Source of the DNA: Pseudomonadota bacterium
Lineage (GTDB): Bacteria > Pseudomonadota > Gammaproteobacteria > Pseudomonadales > Moraxellaceae
Direction: 5' to 3'
Length of the DNA: 64,000 bases
Assembly (NCBI GenBank): GCA_021851865.1
Contig: JAJZBU010000005.1
Coordinates: forward strand, 1-64,000
A program made the translations under genes and the position numbers. Positions 19,572 through 28,794 of the stretch are shown one piece after another; positions within the stretch are counted from its first letter, which is position 1; each line of letters begins with the position of its first letter. The notes beneath the pieces are model-generated. The model was not told the DNA's origin and searched no databases. It saw nothing but the letters and a program-made list of their open reading frames with translations.

Positions 19572-19745
19572 GTTACCGTGAAAACACCACGGACCTCAGA
19601 GCAACACCGCCCGTGGACTCCTGATCAGTCCATAGGCCTGCGTCTTCTCCCCCTGCGCGTTCTGGTGGATCCAGCAGGCGTTGATTTTGGCCTGATGCAC
19701 GTCCAGGCCGATCACGCTGTGATGCAAGGAAGATCGTCGCTCATT
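19572..19745 (-). mobile_element. Collapsed IS110-family element (5' end joined to 3' end)
   Basis: On the minus strand a 39-codon frame (19715-19596) begins VIGLDVHQAKINACWI, the DEDD N-terminus of IS110-family transposases. It then runs directly into the 3' end of the element. Positions 19572-19646 match 30832-30906 at all but two of 75 bases, and in the second copy that sequence follows a transposase C-terminus. About 1 kb of the element is therefore missing, leaving a relic that could not transpose on its own. Confidence 0.7.
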
Positions 19746-19816
19746 GCCTGTTCTCCTGATACGCTGAGGATGCAGGTCGCCGGTGACTCCCGGTGCAACG
19801 GCCTATCCATGCCTTG

Positions 19817-19957
19817 CATGGTGGCTCTATTGACCGTGGGCTGTCCTTAGCTTGCGCAAGGTCAGGCAGTCTGGGGTATGAGTGGACCGTGGCGGGTCAA
19901 GTTAAGAATCGCGGTCGTCGCCATCGAAAGATAATTCGACCTTCAGCCACCGGCGAC
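19817..19957 (-). repeat. Dispersed repeat, copy 2 (inverted relative to copy at 0.3 kb)
   Basis: Contains an exact inverted copy of 361-383 (at 19817-19839) and a diverged copy of 297-345 (at about 19909-19957), with about 50 bp more between them than in copy 1. It is probably the end of the same insertion element as the IS5 remnant at the start of the window. The stretch 19958-20061 shows no further gene or repeat that I can recognise. Confidence 0.55.
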
Positions 19958-20061
19958 CTGCCCTTCAACCTTACCGTCGATGCGCCCACTGCGCAGCAGA
20001 GTGACACCGTTTTCATACTCGGGGGCGTCGGCCTGCCCTCATGGCAGTTAAGGGGTGACGG

Positions 20062-20142
20062 CGATCTTTGACTAATGCAAAATTCATGGTGTGGCGACGA
20101 TCTTTGACTAAGATGGAGGAGAGGGTGTACCCGTGGGGGTAC
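20062..20142 (+). promoter_or_regulatory. Leader of the thiosulfate operon with direct and inverted repeats
   Basis: CGATCTTTGACTAA occurs twice (20062-20075 and 20098-20111), 36 bp start to start, each containing a TTGACT that could serve as a -35 box; no good -10 sits at the right distance. GTACCC-gtgg-GGGTAC (20127-20142) is an inverted repeat just before the first gene. The pair could be an operator or the scar of an insertion. Confidence 0.4.
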
Positions 20143-20170
20143 CCACCACGTTCAGGTCGAGGAGATTCCC

Positions 20171-20983
20171 ATGGATCAGCATGTGCAGGATGGCGGTCGG
20201 CGTGAGGTGTTCAAGCAGGCGCTTTGGGGGGCGGGTGCCCTGATGGCGCTTGGCGCCGGTCAGGCTCGGGCGGGCGGCGCCAAAGAAGCTGGAGTGGACG
20301 GCATCGGCACCCTGTTGCCGGCGGGTGCGACGAGCTTGGCCGATCTGTGTCGGCGCTTGCGGGCGACGCCGCGGCGGCGCGATTTCAAGAAAGTGCCGAT
20401 GATCCTTCAGGATGCCGCTGACTGGGATCAGCAGGCGCTGCACGAGCTCTTGACCTATGCCGGTGCCCACAAGCAGGTCTGGGATCATACCGATCTCAAG
20501 GGGCCGTGGCTCAATCTCATGCGCAACAGCCTCAATGTACAGGTCTTCTCGTTCAAACACCCTGATTTTCTCTGTGTCTCGGCGACGCATGGAACGGCGC
20601 ACTGGGCGCTTTACGACGCCTGGGTGTGGGACAAGTATCTGTCGCATCTCGCCCCGGAACTGGCGACGAATACCTGGATCAAGGCGGGCGCCGCCCTGCA
20701 CGCCGATCCGCACGCGATCGAGGCCGCCGATGGCGTGTATGCGCCGGCCGACAACAGCATTCCGGCGCTGCAGGCGCGCGGCGTCGTGTTCATCGCCTGT
20801 CACAATGGCATCTGGGAGCTCAGTGGTGCCTTGCTCGCCAAGGGCATCAACCCGGATGGTCTCGGACATGAGCAGCTGGCGGCCGAGTTGACCAATCATC
20901 TGATCCCGGATGTCGTCTTGTCGCCGGGGGTGGTCGGTACTCTGCCCGAGCTGCAACAGGCGGGGTTCCAATATGTTCGCTAA
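20171..20983 (+). CDS. Tat-exported DsrE-like periplasmic protein
   Basis: The 270-residue protein opens with a twin-arginine signal (GGRREVFKQALWGAGALMA), so it is probably exported folded. The C-terminal half resembles DsrE-family sulfur-handling proteins: RGVVFIACHNGIWELSGALL with a conserved Cys, then VVLSPGVVGTLPELQQAGF, the usual end of that fold. It is the first gene of a tight operon with a binding protein and DoxDA, so a role in thiosulfate or sulfur handling outside the cytoplasm is inferred. The reaction and any cofactor are unknown. Confidence 0.7.
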   Translation: MDQHVQDGGRREVFKQALWGAGALMALGAGQARAGGAKEAGVDGIGTLLPAGATSLADLCRRLRATPRRRDFKKVPMILQDAADWDQQALHELLTYAGAHKQVWDHTDLKGPWLNLMRNSLNVQVFSFKHPDFLCVSATHGTAHWALYDAWVWDKYLSHLAPELATNTWIKAGAALHADPHAIEAADGVYAPADNSIPALQARGVVFIACHNGIWELSGALLAKGINPDGLGHEQLAAELTNHLIPDVVLSPGVVGTLPELQQAGFQYVR

Positions 20984-21983
20984 TAAAGGCCTAGCCTGCC
21001 TGTTCGCGCTCGTCTGTCTGCCGGTCATGGCGGCGACCCCTTCTCCGACGGCGGCGACCATTCCGGCGCCGGCCAGTATGGTGTTTCCTCCTTGGCAGGG
21101 CGCTGCCAACGATCCGGTGCCGGAGCGGGGTCTCGAGTTCAGTGTCGATGAAGTCGACAATATGCCGGATTTTCATGGCGATCCCATCGATCCGGGCTTG
21201 AGCATCTTCGTCGGCGGCAATTACTTCTTCGCCATGGCGCCTCTCGTCGCTGCCTTCACCGATCTGCATCCTGATCTGCGTGGACGCATCTATTACGAGA
21301 CCCTGCCCCCCGGACGGCTGTTGCAGCAGATCCGTGCCGGTGGCCGCATCACCGTCGGCAACATGAGCTGGATCGTGCACGCCGATGTCTATGCCGCCGG
21401 TCTGAAGAAACTGCAGATCGCTCTCGATGAGGGACTGTTGCTGGCGCCGCTACAGCCTTATGCCAGCAACACCCTCACCCTCATGGTCGCCGCCGGCAAT
21501 CCTGCCAATGTCACCGGCTTGCACGATCTGGCGCGGCCTGGTCTGCGCGTCCTGTTGCCGAATCCGCGCTGGGAAGGCGTCGCGCGACAGGTCCAGCAGT
21601 CGCTCGTGCACGCCGGGGGGAGAGTGCTGGAGCGCAGCGTTTATGACGACAAGGTCCGTAGCGGTGAGGCGATACTCACCGAGATCCACCATCGTCAGAC
21701 GCCGATGAAGTTGATGCAGGGGCGGGCCGACGTCGGCGTCACCTGGCGCTCCGAGGCCATTTTTCAGGAGAGCATCGGACATCCGATCAGCCATGTCGAT
21801 ATTCCTGAGGCGGACAATGTGCGAGCGACCTATGCCGCTGCCGTCGTTCATGGTGCGCCCCATCCGGCAGCGGCGCGCGCCTGGGTCGAGTTTTTGGCCT
21901 CGCCACAGGCGCAGAAGATTCTCGCGCGCTATGGCTTTGGTCCGGCGTTGCCACAACCGCCCAGCGCTACAGGGAGTCACTGA
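20973..21983 (+). CDS. Periplasmic substrate-binding protein (molybdate/sulfate type)
   Basis: A 336-residue protein with a Sec signal (MFANKGLACLFALVCLPVMA) and the fold signs of type II periplasmic binding proteins: LSIFVGGNYFFAMAPLVAAF near the start, GRADVGVTWRSEAIFQ, and the C-terminal ARAWVEFLASPQAQKILARY typical of ModA/sulfate-binding relatives. The start is the ATG at 20973, overlapping the previous gene by 11 bp; the frame upstream of it is antisense to nothing but lacks a signal. No ABC permease or ATPase is present, so it may present thiosulfate or another oxyanion to the membrane enzyme next door. Ligand unknown. Confidence 0.8.
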   Translation: MFANKGLACLFALVCLPVMAATPSPTAATIPAPASMVFPPWQGAANDPVPERGLEFSVDEVDNMPDFHGDPIDPGLSIFVGGNYFFAMAPLVAAFTDLHPDLRGRIYYETLPPGRLLQQIRAGGRITVGNMSWIVHADVYAAGLKKLQIALDEGLLLAPLQPYASNTLTLMVAAGNPANVTGLHDLARPGLRVLLPNPRWEGVARQVQQSLVHAGGRVLERSVYDDKVRSGEAILTEIHHRQTPMKLMQGRADVGVTWRSEAIFQESIGHPISHVDIPEADNVRATYAAAVVHGAPHPAAARAWVEFLASPQAQKILARYGFGPALPQPPSATGSH

Positions 21984-23047
21984 TGGCACGAACTCAAGGG
22001 GGTCATACGGGCGTCGCGACGACGCCCGCCTGGGCCTGGGGGATGTTGCCCCTGCGCTTTGTGCAAGGCTGGATCTATTGGGGGGGAGGCAGCCGGCGTT
22101 TCATCTACGCGCCCGCCAAGCTCAATGCCTGGGGTGGTGGTCACTGGATGGCGTACAAGTTTCAGACGGCGATGCCAGGCGCCCTTTTCGGTCTCGATCA
22201 TGTCATTTCCTACATGCTGCAGCACTTCGCCCTGCTCTATGGCGGCGTCATCCTGTTCAGCCTGTTTGAACTCGTCGTCGGCCTCATGCTCATCGCTGGC
22301 CTAGCGACGCGTCTCGCCGCCCTCGGGTCGATCGCACTGTCCTTCGTATTGATGTTGATGTTCGGTTGGCAGGGAGCCACTTGCATCGATGAATGGACGA
22401 TGGCGGCGTGCAATTTTGCCATGGGCATGGCCCTCTTCTTCGCCGGCGGTGGTGCCTATTCCTGCGATGCGCTGTGGCGCCAACGACGGCCGTCGATGAG
22501 CGCCCACCCCGCTTATGATTGGTGCTTGGGCGACCGTAGCCTGCCCCTGGCCGAGCAGCCCTTGCGGCGTCTGGCGCTCTTCGCCACGGCGCTCACCGTG
22601 CTCTTCGTCGTTGGCACCTATGATCATTATCGCGGCTCCGTCTATTCCGCTTTTCATCCAGGTCCGGTGAGTCCGACCCATCATCACTGGTCGCTACGTT
22701 CGGCGCAGCTGGCGAGCGACGGCGCGGTGCGCTTTCATGCCTATGTCGACGCCGGCACACCGGAGGCGGCGTCACAAGTTCTGCGTATCCGTCTGCGCGA
22801 TGCCAGCGGACGCCTATGCGAGGTCTGGTCTGGCGATGAACTGGCGCATTTGCCGGCGTCGTCTTACGTCAATGACTATGCTTATCAGAAGATCCATCGT
22901 GGGCCTTTCGGGATCACCGGCCCGGTGGGCGCCAAGGCCTGGATCCGGTTGCCCGGTCATCTCGATCAGCCTCTGCCGCAGGGGCACTATGTCCTGAGCT
23001 TGGCCGCCGTCGATGGCCAGGTGTGGCGCATCGATCTGCAACGTTGA
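21983..23047 (+). CDS. doxDA: Thiosulfate:quinone oxidoreductase, fused DoxD-DoxA
   Basis: Oxidises thiosulfate to tetrathionate and passes electrons to the quinone pool. The 354-residue protein has an N-terminal DoxD domain with about four helices (LRFVQGWIYWGGGSRRFIY, APAKLNAW, YGGVILFSLFELVVGLMLI, FGWQGATCIDEW) and a C-terminal periplasmic DoxA domain after a further helix near residue 200 (SVYSAFHPG, VLRIRLRDASGRLCEVW, LPQGHYVLSLAAVDG). In Acidianus these are two subunits; fused DoxDA is known from Acidithiobacillus ferrooxidans. It overlaps the preceding gene by one base (TGATG). Confidence 0.88.
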   Translation: MARTQGGHTGVATTPAWAWGMLPLRFVQGWIYWGGGSRRFIYAPAKLNAWGGGHWMAYKFQTAMPGALFGLDHVISYMLQHFALLYGGVILFSLFELVVGLMLIAGLATRLAALGSIALSFVLMLMFGWQGATCIDEWTMAACNFAMGMALFFAGGGAYSCDALWRQRRPSMSAHPAYDWCLGDRSLPLAEQPLRRLALFATALTVLFVVGTYDHYRGSVYSAFHPGPVSPTHHHWSLRSAQLASDGAVRFHAYVDAGTPEAASQVLRIRLRDASGRLCEVWSGDELAHLPASSYVNDYAYQKIHRGPFGITGPVGAKAWIRLPGHLDQPLPQGHYVLSLAAVDGQVWRIDLQR

Positions 23048-23137
23048 TGGAGAGCCACACACTCTGCCACCGTCTCCTGTCATGCGGTATGCTTGTCGGG
23101 AGACGGCCGCCTGAGCGGCTGCGCAAGAGGAGAAGCG

Positions 23138-24013
23138 ATGGTGTCCTTGGTCATGCGGGAATTGCTGCAGCTGTTGAATCTGGAGTGTCTGGAAGAAGGC
23201 ATCTACCGCGGCCCCAGCCGCAATATCGTCGGCAGAAATGTCTTTGGCGGCCAGGTGCTCGGTCAGGCCTTGATGGCCGCCGGCCGCACCCTCGAGGGGC
23301 GGCGGGCGCACTCCTTGCACGCTTATTTTCTGCGCGCGGGCGACATCCATGCGCCCATCGTCTATCTCGTCGAGCGCCTGCGCGATGGTCGTAGTTTTGC
23401 GACGCGGCAGGTGAAGGCCATCCAGCACGGCCAGCCCATCTTCACCATGACCGCTTCTTTTGTCGTCGCCGAAGACGGCCTCGATCATCAGGAGAGCATG
23501 CCGGAAGTGCCGCCGCCGGAAGGACTGGTCAATGAGACCGAACTACGCGCGCGCATCGCTCACCTCCTGCCGGAGAAGATCCGCGAGGCTTTCGCGCGCG
23601 AAAGACCGATCGAGATCCGTCCCATCGATCCGGTCAATCCCTTCGCACCGCAGCCGCAGCCGGCGCAGCGTTACCACTGGATGCGGGCGCAGGCGGAGCT
23701 TCCCGACGACACTTTGCTGCACCAGAGCATGTTGGCTTTTGCTTCGGATTTTGCCCTCATGGGGACGGCCATGCTGCCGCATGGGGTCTCTTTCATGCAG
23801 CCCAATATTCAGGCGGCGAGCCTCGATCACGCGATGTGGTTTCATCGCGATTTTCGTATGGATGACTGGCTTCTCTACCAGATGGATTCTCCGAGCGCCG
23901 CCGGTGGTCGCGGCATCAATCGGGGCAAGATTTTCAGCCAGCAGGGAAGCCTCGTCGCCACGGTCGCCCAGGAAGGGTTGATGCGCTTGCGCGAGGTGGG
24001 TGAAAAGTACTGA
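23138..24013 (+). CDS. tesB: Acyl-CoA thioesterase II
   Basis: Double-hotdog thioesterase hydrolysing medium and long acyl-CoAs. The start at 23138 has AGGAG about 8 bases upstream, giving 291 residues that begin MVSLVMRELLQLLNLECLEE. Family signatures are NVFGGQVLGQALMAAGRTL, RAHSLHAYFLRAGD, the catalytic Asp in LAFASDFALMGTAMLPHG, and DHAMWFHRDFRMDDWLLY with GRGINRGKIFSQQGSLVATV near the end. Transcribed alone, convergent with dapE. Confidence 0.95.
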   Translation: MVSLVMRELLQLLNLECLEEGIYRGPSRNIVGRNVFGGQVLGQALMAAGRTLEGRRAHSLHAYFLRAGDIHAPIVYLVERLRDGRSFATRQVKAIQHGQPIFTMTASFVVAEDGLDHQESMPEVPPPEGLVNETELRARIAHLLPEKIREAFARERPIEIRPIDPVNPFAPQPQPAQRYHWMRAQAELPDDTLLHQSMLAFASDFALMGTAMLPHGVSFMQPNIQAASLDHAMWFHRDFRMDDWLLYQMDSPSAAGGRGINRGKIFSQQGSLVATVAQEGLMRLREVGEKY

Positions 24014-24016
24014 GCG

Positions 24017-25147
24017 TCAGGCGATGAGGCGTTGCAGAATATCCTCATAGACGCGGGCGAGGGCGTCGAGATCGGCGACGGTGACGTGTTCATCGATCTG
24101 ATGGATGCTGTGATTCACCGGTCCGAGTTCGACGACCTGGGTGCCGAGGGTGGCGATGAAACGGCCATCGGAGGTGCCGCCCGCGGTCGAACAGAGCGGC
24201 GCTTCTCCGAGGCAGGCGACGACGCTGTCGATGACCGCCTGCCGCAACGGACCGGCGCTGGTCAGAAAAGGTAGACCACTCAGACTCCATTGCAGTTCAT
24301 AGCGCAGGCCGTGGCGATCGAGGATCGCCTCGGTGCGCTGGCGCAGGCGGTCAGCGTCGATCTCGGTGCTGAAGCGGAAGTTGAACACGACGTCGATCGC
24401 GCCTGGAATGACGTTGTTGGCACCGGTGCCGGCGTGCAGATTGGAGATCTGCAAGCTGGTGGCGGGGAAGTCGGCATTGCCGTGATCCCAGACCTCCTGG
24501 GTGAGCTCAGTCAGCGCCGGCAGGGCGCGGTGAATGGGGTTGTCGGCGCGCTGTGGATAGGCGACGTGACCCTGGCGACCGAGGACTTTGAGCACGCCGT
24601 TGAGCGAGCCGCGGCGGCCGACCTTGATGGTATCGCCGAGGCGCTGATCGCTCGAAGGCTCACCGACGATGCACCAATCGGGCGTGATCTGACGCTGGCG
24701 CAGCTGTTCGACGACGCGTACGGTGCCGTCGACGGCCTGACCTTCCTCATCGCTGGTGATAAGAAAGGCGACGCTGCCGCGTGCCTGTGGATGGCGGGCG
24801 TAGAAGCGTTCGCAGGCGACGACCATCGCCGCCAGGGAGCCTTTCATGTCCGCCGCGCCGCGCCCGTACAGGCGACCCTCGTGCACGCAAGGTGCGAAGG
24901 GGGGACTCTGCCAGGCGTCGAGAGGACCGGTGGGGACGACGTCGGTGTGACCGGCGAAGACCAGCAGGGGACCGTTCAGGCCGCGTCGTGCCCAGAGATT
25001 GCTGACGGCGCCGAAGGGCATGTGTTCGCCGACGAAGCCGATTTTTTGCAGGCGATCGAGCAGGATTTCCTGGCAGCCGGCGTCCTCGGGGGTGAGCGAA
25101 GGGCGGCGCAGGAGCTCGAGAGTGAGCGCAAGGGTGGGATCGGTCAT
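24017..25147 (-). CDS. dapE: Succinyl-diaminopimelate desuccinylase
   Basis: Zinc enzyme of lysine/mDAP synthesis. The 376-residue protein has [57 protein letters not shown] and the C-terminal [13 protein letters not shown] and [14 protein letters not shown]. The start is the ATG at 25147, overlapping the stop of the upstream CorC-like gene by 4 bp (ATGA). The longer frame to 25324 is antisense-like and lacks homology. Confidence 0.96.
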   Translation of the reverse strand: MTDPTLALTLELLRRPSLTPEDAGCQEILLDRLQKIGFVGEHMPFGAVSNLWARRGLNGPLLVFAGHTDVVPTGPLDAWQSPPFAPCVHEGRLYGRGAADMKGSLAAMVVACERFYARHPQARGSVAFLITSDEEGQAVDGTVRVVEQLRQRQITPDWCIVGEPSSDQRLGDTIKVGRRGSLNGVLKVLGRQGHVAYPQRADNPIHRALPALTELTQEVWDHGNADFPATSLQISNLHAGTGANNVIPGAIDVVFNFRFSTEIDADRLRQRTEAILDRHGLRYELQWSLSGLPFLTSAGPLRQAVIDSVVACLGEAPLCSTAGGTSDGRFIATLGTQVVELGPVNHSIHQIDEHVTVADLDALARVYEDILQRLIA

Positions 25148-26403
25148 GCGGTGGACTCCATGAGCGGATAGACGCGCACGCTGCGGACGGTGTTGTCGCG
25201 CACCTGCACCACTTCGATGATATAAGTGCCGATGCGCAAGGAAACGGGGAATTCCGGAATGATGTCGAGGTGCTCGATGATGAGGCCGCTGAGGGTGCGT
25301 GCGCCATCGACCGGCAGCTGCCACTGCAGGCGGCGATTGAGCTCGCGCACGGGAAGGCTGCCTTCGAGCAGATAGGATCCGTCCGCCTGCGCCTGAAATG
25401 ACGGCGTCGGACTGCCGTCGGTGGTGAAATCGCCGACGATCTCCTCGAGGATGTCCTCGAGCGTCACCAGGCCCTGGATGTCGCCGTACTCATCGACGAC
25501 GAGGCCGAGGCGCTGTTTGCGTTTTTGGAAGTTGCGCAGCTGCGCCGGCAAAGAGGTGCCTTCCGGAACGTAGTAGGGCTCGCGCACGTGCTGCAGAATC
25601 TCGGCGCGGGTCAGGTGCTCGGAATTGAGAAAACGCGTGGCGTGGCGGACGTGCAGGACGCCGATGCAGTTGTTGAGCTCGCCTTTGTAGACGGGGAGGC
25701 GGGTGTGCTGCACCGAGCGCAGTTGCTCGACGATGCTGTCGACTTCGGCATTGATGTCGATGCCGATGACCTCCTGGCGCGGGATCATGATGTCATTGAC
25801 GCGGATGCTGGCGAGGTCGAGGACGCCGAGCAGCATGCCACGGCGCTGGTTGGGCAGGATGTCGGATTCATGCACCAGGGTGCGCAGCTCCTCGCTGTTC
25901 AGCTCTTCGCGCGCGGCGGGAGGGGATTTTTTGAAGTGAAAGAGCAGGCCCGACGTCGCCTGTACGGCGTCGACGAGGGGGCGTGTCAGCGGCAGCAGCA
26001 GACTGAGCAGCCAAGCGGCGGGATAAGCGATGCGCTCGGGATGCGCGGCGGCATAGGTCTTCGGTCCGACCTCGCCGAAGATGAGCAGGACGAGGGTGAG
26101 GCCGCCGGTGAACAGGGCGACCCCGGCATCGCCGGACAGCTTCAGACCGAGCAGGGTCGCGGCCGAGCCGGCCATCACATTCATCACGGCGTTGCCGATC
26201 AGGATCAGGCTGAGCAGGCGGTCAGGGGCGCTGAGCAGGTCGAGAATACGCTGCGCCGAACGGTTGCCGAGATTGGCCTGATGACGCAGGCGATAACGGT
26301 TGGCGGTCATGATGCCGGTCTCTGCCGCCGAAAAGAAGGCGGAGCCGACGATGCAGAACAGCATGGTCGTCAGGGAGTGGCTGATGGCGCCTAGAGAGAC
26401 CAT
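25144..26403 (-). CDS. CorC/HlyC-family transporter (DUF21-CBS), YfjD-like
   Basis: A 419-residue inner-membrane protein. The DUF21 membrane domain is at about 1-185 ([46 protein letters not shown]), followed by a CBS pair ([35 protein letters not shown]) and a C-terminal CorC_HlyC domain. Family members are linked to Mg/Co efflux or ion stress. It lies between ypjD and dapE; ypjD with yfjD-like is a standard gammaproteobacterial pair. Confidence 0.93.
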   Translation of the reverse strand: MVSLGAISHSLTTMLFCIVGSAFFSAAETGIMTANRYRLRHQANLGNRSAQRILDLLSAPDRLLSLILIGNAVMNVMAGSAATLLGLKLSGDAGVALFTGGLTLVLLIFGEVGPKTYAAAHPERIAYPAAWLLSLLLPLTRPLVDAVQATSGLLFHFKKSPPAAREELNSEELRTLVHESDILPNQRRGMLLGVLDLASIRVNDIMIPRQEVIGIDINAEVDSIVEQLRSVQHTRLPVYKGELNNCIGVLHVRHATRFLNSEHLTRAEILQHVREPYYVPEGTSLPAQLRNFQKRKQRLGLVVDEYGDIQGLVTLEDILEEIVGDFTTDGSPTPSFQAQADGSYLLEGSLPVRELNRRLQWQLPVDGARTLSGLIIEHLDIIPEFPVSLRIGTYIIEVVQVRDNTVRSVRVYPLMESTA

Positions 26404-26415
26404 GGTGATGGACGC

Positions 26416-27216
26416 TCAGTTGACATGGAACACGATCTCCAGGACGGCTTTGGAGCCAAAGAAACCGACGATGAGCAGGGTGAAACCGATCAGGGTCAGA
26501 CGGATCGAACGTGGTCCGCGCCATCCCAAGTGATGACGTCCGGCGAGCAGAAAGGCGAAGAGCAGCCAAGCGGCGATGGAGAAGACGGTTTTGTGCAGCA
26601 GATGCTGGGCGCGCAGATTGGTCGCCAGCGACAGACCGACGCTGATGGCGACGGTGAGCAGAACCCAGCCGGCGAAAACGACGTCAAAAAGCAGATCCTC
26701 AAGGGTCTGCAAGGGGGGCAGCAGGCGTCCCATGGGCAGCGGTTGGCGCTGCTTGAGGCGCAGATTCTGATAGTGCAGAACCACCGCCATCGCCGCCGCC
26801 AGCGAGAGCAGTCCGTAAGCGAGAATCGAGAGCAGGATATGAGCTTCATCGGCGCGCGAGAGGTGCGCGATGGGATGATAGCCGATGATGATGAACTGCG
26901 AGCCGAGGAGCGCTACGGCGGCGAGCGGAAAGGCGAGCGCTGCCAGCGAGATCATCGGGCGATAGAGCGAGAGCAGCAGGGTGAGGACAGCGACCAGCCA
27001 GCTGAGCAGGCTGAAGACATGGAATAAGCTCAGGTCGAGGCCTTCAGCGCTATGGATCTGTGGTACCAGGGCGAGCAGGTGCAAGAGGATGGCCGCGGTC
27101 CCCAGGGCCATGACCTGTGCCGTATTCATGGCCTGCGTCTGCCATAGCGCGCGTCCAACCTGGTAACTGCCTGCCAGATACAGCATGGCAGCAGCCAGGC
27201 TCAAGAAGGTGTACAC
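26416..27216 (-). CDS. ypjD: CcsA-like inner membrane protein YpjD
   Basis: A 266-residue integral membrane protein of the cytochrome c assembly/CcsA-like family with about eight helices. Family features include the FHVFSLLSWLVAVLTLLLSL segment, LLSILAYGLLSLAAAMAVVL and the C-terminal HKTVFSIAAWLLFAFLLAGR with HHLGWRG. The role of YpjD itself is not settled. It is first in the operon ypjD-corC-like-dapE and divergent from ffh. Confidence 0.93.
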   Translation of the reverse strand: MYTFLSLAAAMLYLAGSYQVGRALWQTQAMNTAQVMALGTAAILLHLLALVPQIHSAEGLDLSLFHVFSLLSWLVAVLTLLLSLYRPMISLAALAFPLAAVALLGSQFIIIGYHPIAHLSRADEAHILLSILAYGLLSLAAAMAVVLHYQNLRLKQRQPLPMGRLLPPLQTLEDLLFDVVFAGWVLLTVAISVGLSLATNLRAQHLLHKTVFSIAAWLLFAFLLAGRHHLGWRGPRSIRLTLIGFTLLIVGFFGSKAVLEIVFHVN

Positions 27217-27287
27217 GTCCCTCGTTCCCTCCTGGTGATGGTGGACTGCAGTGTCTCATAGGCACCCGCTAGGTACAACCTTGGCGG

Positions 27288-27317
27288 GTGTCATTGCCGG
27301 AGTGGCGAGGCTATAAT
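27288..27317 (+). promoter_or_regulatory. Promoter of ffh
   Basis: GTGTCA (27288-27293), an 18-bp spacer and a perfect TATAAT (27312-27317) precede the ffh start at 27349. CACCCGC (27263-27269) and GCGGGTG (27284-27290) form an inverted repeat overlapping the -35 box, which could be an operator. Confidence 0.6.
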
Positions 27318-27348
27318 GGCGTTTTGTCATAACCGGATGAAGCGTCTC

Positions 27349-28794
27349 ATGTTCGACAACCTGACGGATCGATTGACTCACGCCTTGCGTCAGGCCACCG
27401 GGGGTGGCCGGCTCAATGAAGACAATATCAAAGACACCTTGCGGGAAGTGCGCATGGCCTTGCTCGAGGCCGATGTCGCTTTGCCGGTGGTCAAGGATTT
27501 TGTCGATCATATTCGTTCGGCGGCGCTCGGCCAGGAGATCATGAAATCTCTGGCGCCGGGGCAGGCTTTCGTCAAGATCGTGCATGATGAACTGGTGCGG
27601 CTGATGGGCGAGGCGCACGCCGGCCTCGACTTTACTGCCACGCCGCCGGCTGTCGTGCTCATGGCCGGTCTGCAAGGCGCCGGTAAGACGACCACGGTCG
27701 CCAAGCTCGCCCGCCACCTCAAGGAACGCAAGAAGTCGGTCATGGTGGTGTCGGTCGACGTCTATCGTCCGGCCGCCATCTTGCAGTTGCAGACCCTGGC
27801 GCGCGAGGTCGACGTCGCCTTCTTTCCGGCGCAGAACGACCAGGATCCGCTCAACATCGCGCGCGCCGCGGTGCAGGCGGCGCGGGTGCAGGCGGTGGAT
27901 GTGCTCATCGTCGACACCGCCGGGCGCCTGCATATCGACGTCGAGATGATGGGCGAGATCCAGGACCTGCACGCCGCGCTCAAGCCGACGGAGACCCTGT
28001 TCGTCGTCGATGCCATGACCGGCCAGGACGCAGCCAATACGGCGCAGGCCTTCAATGCGGCCTTGCCGCTGACCGGGGTGATCCTGACCAAGGTCGATGG
28101 CGACGCGCGCGGTGGCGCAGCGCTCTCGGTGCGCGCCATCACCGGCAAACCGATCAAGTTTCTCGGCGCCGGCGAGAAGAGCGATGCGCTCGAGGCTTTT
28201 CATCCCGAGCGCATGGCCTCGCGCATCCTCGGCATGGGGGACGTGCTCACCCTGGTCGAAGAGGCGGAACGCAAGCTCGACAAGGAAAAAGCCGAAAAGC
28301 TGGCGAAGAAGCTGAAGAAAGGCAAGGGTTTCGATCTGCAGGACATGCTCGATCAGTTTGAGCAGATGGACGCTCTCGGCGGCCCGATGGGCATGCTCGA
28401 CAAGTTGCCCGGCGTCAATGCCTCGATGCTACAGCAGTTGCAGTCGGATCAGGGGCCGCAGAAGGCGATGCGACAGACGCGCGCCATCATCCAGTCGATG
28501 ACCATGGTCGAGCGTCGGCGTCCCGATCTCATCAATGGTTCGCGCAAACGCCGCATCGCGCAAGGCTCGGGGATGCAGATCCAGGACGTCAACCGAGTCC
28601 TCAAGCAGCACGCGCAGATGGAAAAGATGATGAAGAAGATCGCTTCGCCAGGCGGTATGCTCAAGATGATGCGTGGGATGCAGCAAGGCGGCGGTCTGCC
28701 GGGTTTGGCCGGTGGAACCGCGATGCCCGGCGGTCTGCCGGGGCTCAAGATGCCCCTTTTGCCGGGCGCCAAGGGACCGGGCGGCGGGCGCTGA
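27349..28794 (+). CDS. ffh: Signal recognition particle protein Ffh
   Basis: GTPase that binds 4.5S RNA and signal sequences for co-translational targeting. The 481-residue protein has the N domain, the G domain (GLQGAGKTTTVAKLARHL, DTAGRLHIDVEMM, LTKVDGDARGGAALSV) and a methionine-rich M domain with RRKRIA-like SRKRRIAQGSGM followed by MEKMMKKIASPGGMLKMMRG. The start at 27349 (MFDNLTDRLTHALRQ) is the family start; an ATG at 27316 overlaps the promoter. The last 50 bp overlap the convergent DMT permease gene. Confidence 0.97.
   Translation: MFDNLTDRLTHALRQATGGGRLNEDNIKDTLREVRMALLEADVALPVVKDFVDHIRSAALGQEIMKSLAPGQAFVKIVHDELVRLMGEAHAGLDFTATPPAVVLMAGLQGAGKTTTVAKLARHLKERKKSVMVVSVDVYRPAAILQLQTLAREVDVAFFPAQNDQDPLNIARAAVQAARVQAVDVLIVDTAGRLHIDVEMMGEIQDLHAALKPTETLFVVDAMTGQDAANTAQAFNAALPLTGVILTKVDGDARGGAALSVRAITGKPIKFLGAGEKSDALEAFHPERMASRILGMGDVLTLVEEAERKLDKEKAEKLAKKLKKGKGFDLQDMLDQFEQMDALGGPMGMLDKLPGVNASMLQQLQSDQGPQKAMRQTRAIIQSMTMVERRRPDLINGSRKRRIAQGSGMQIQDVNRVLKQHAQMEKMMKKIASPGGMLKMMRGMQQGGGLPGLAGGTAMPGGLPGLKMPLLPGAKGPGGGR

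Noticed and set aside
24290-25171. A 293-codon plus-strand frame antisense to dapE
   Set aside because: dapE has every catalytic motif on the opposite strand; this frame has none.
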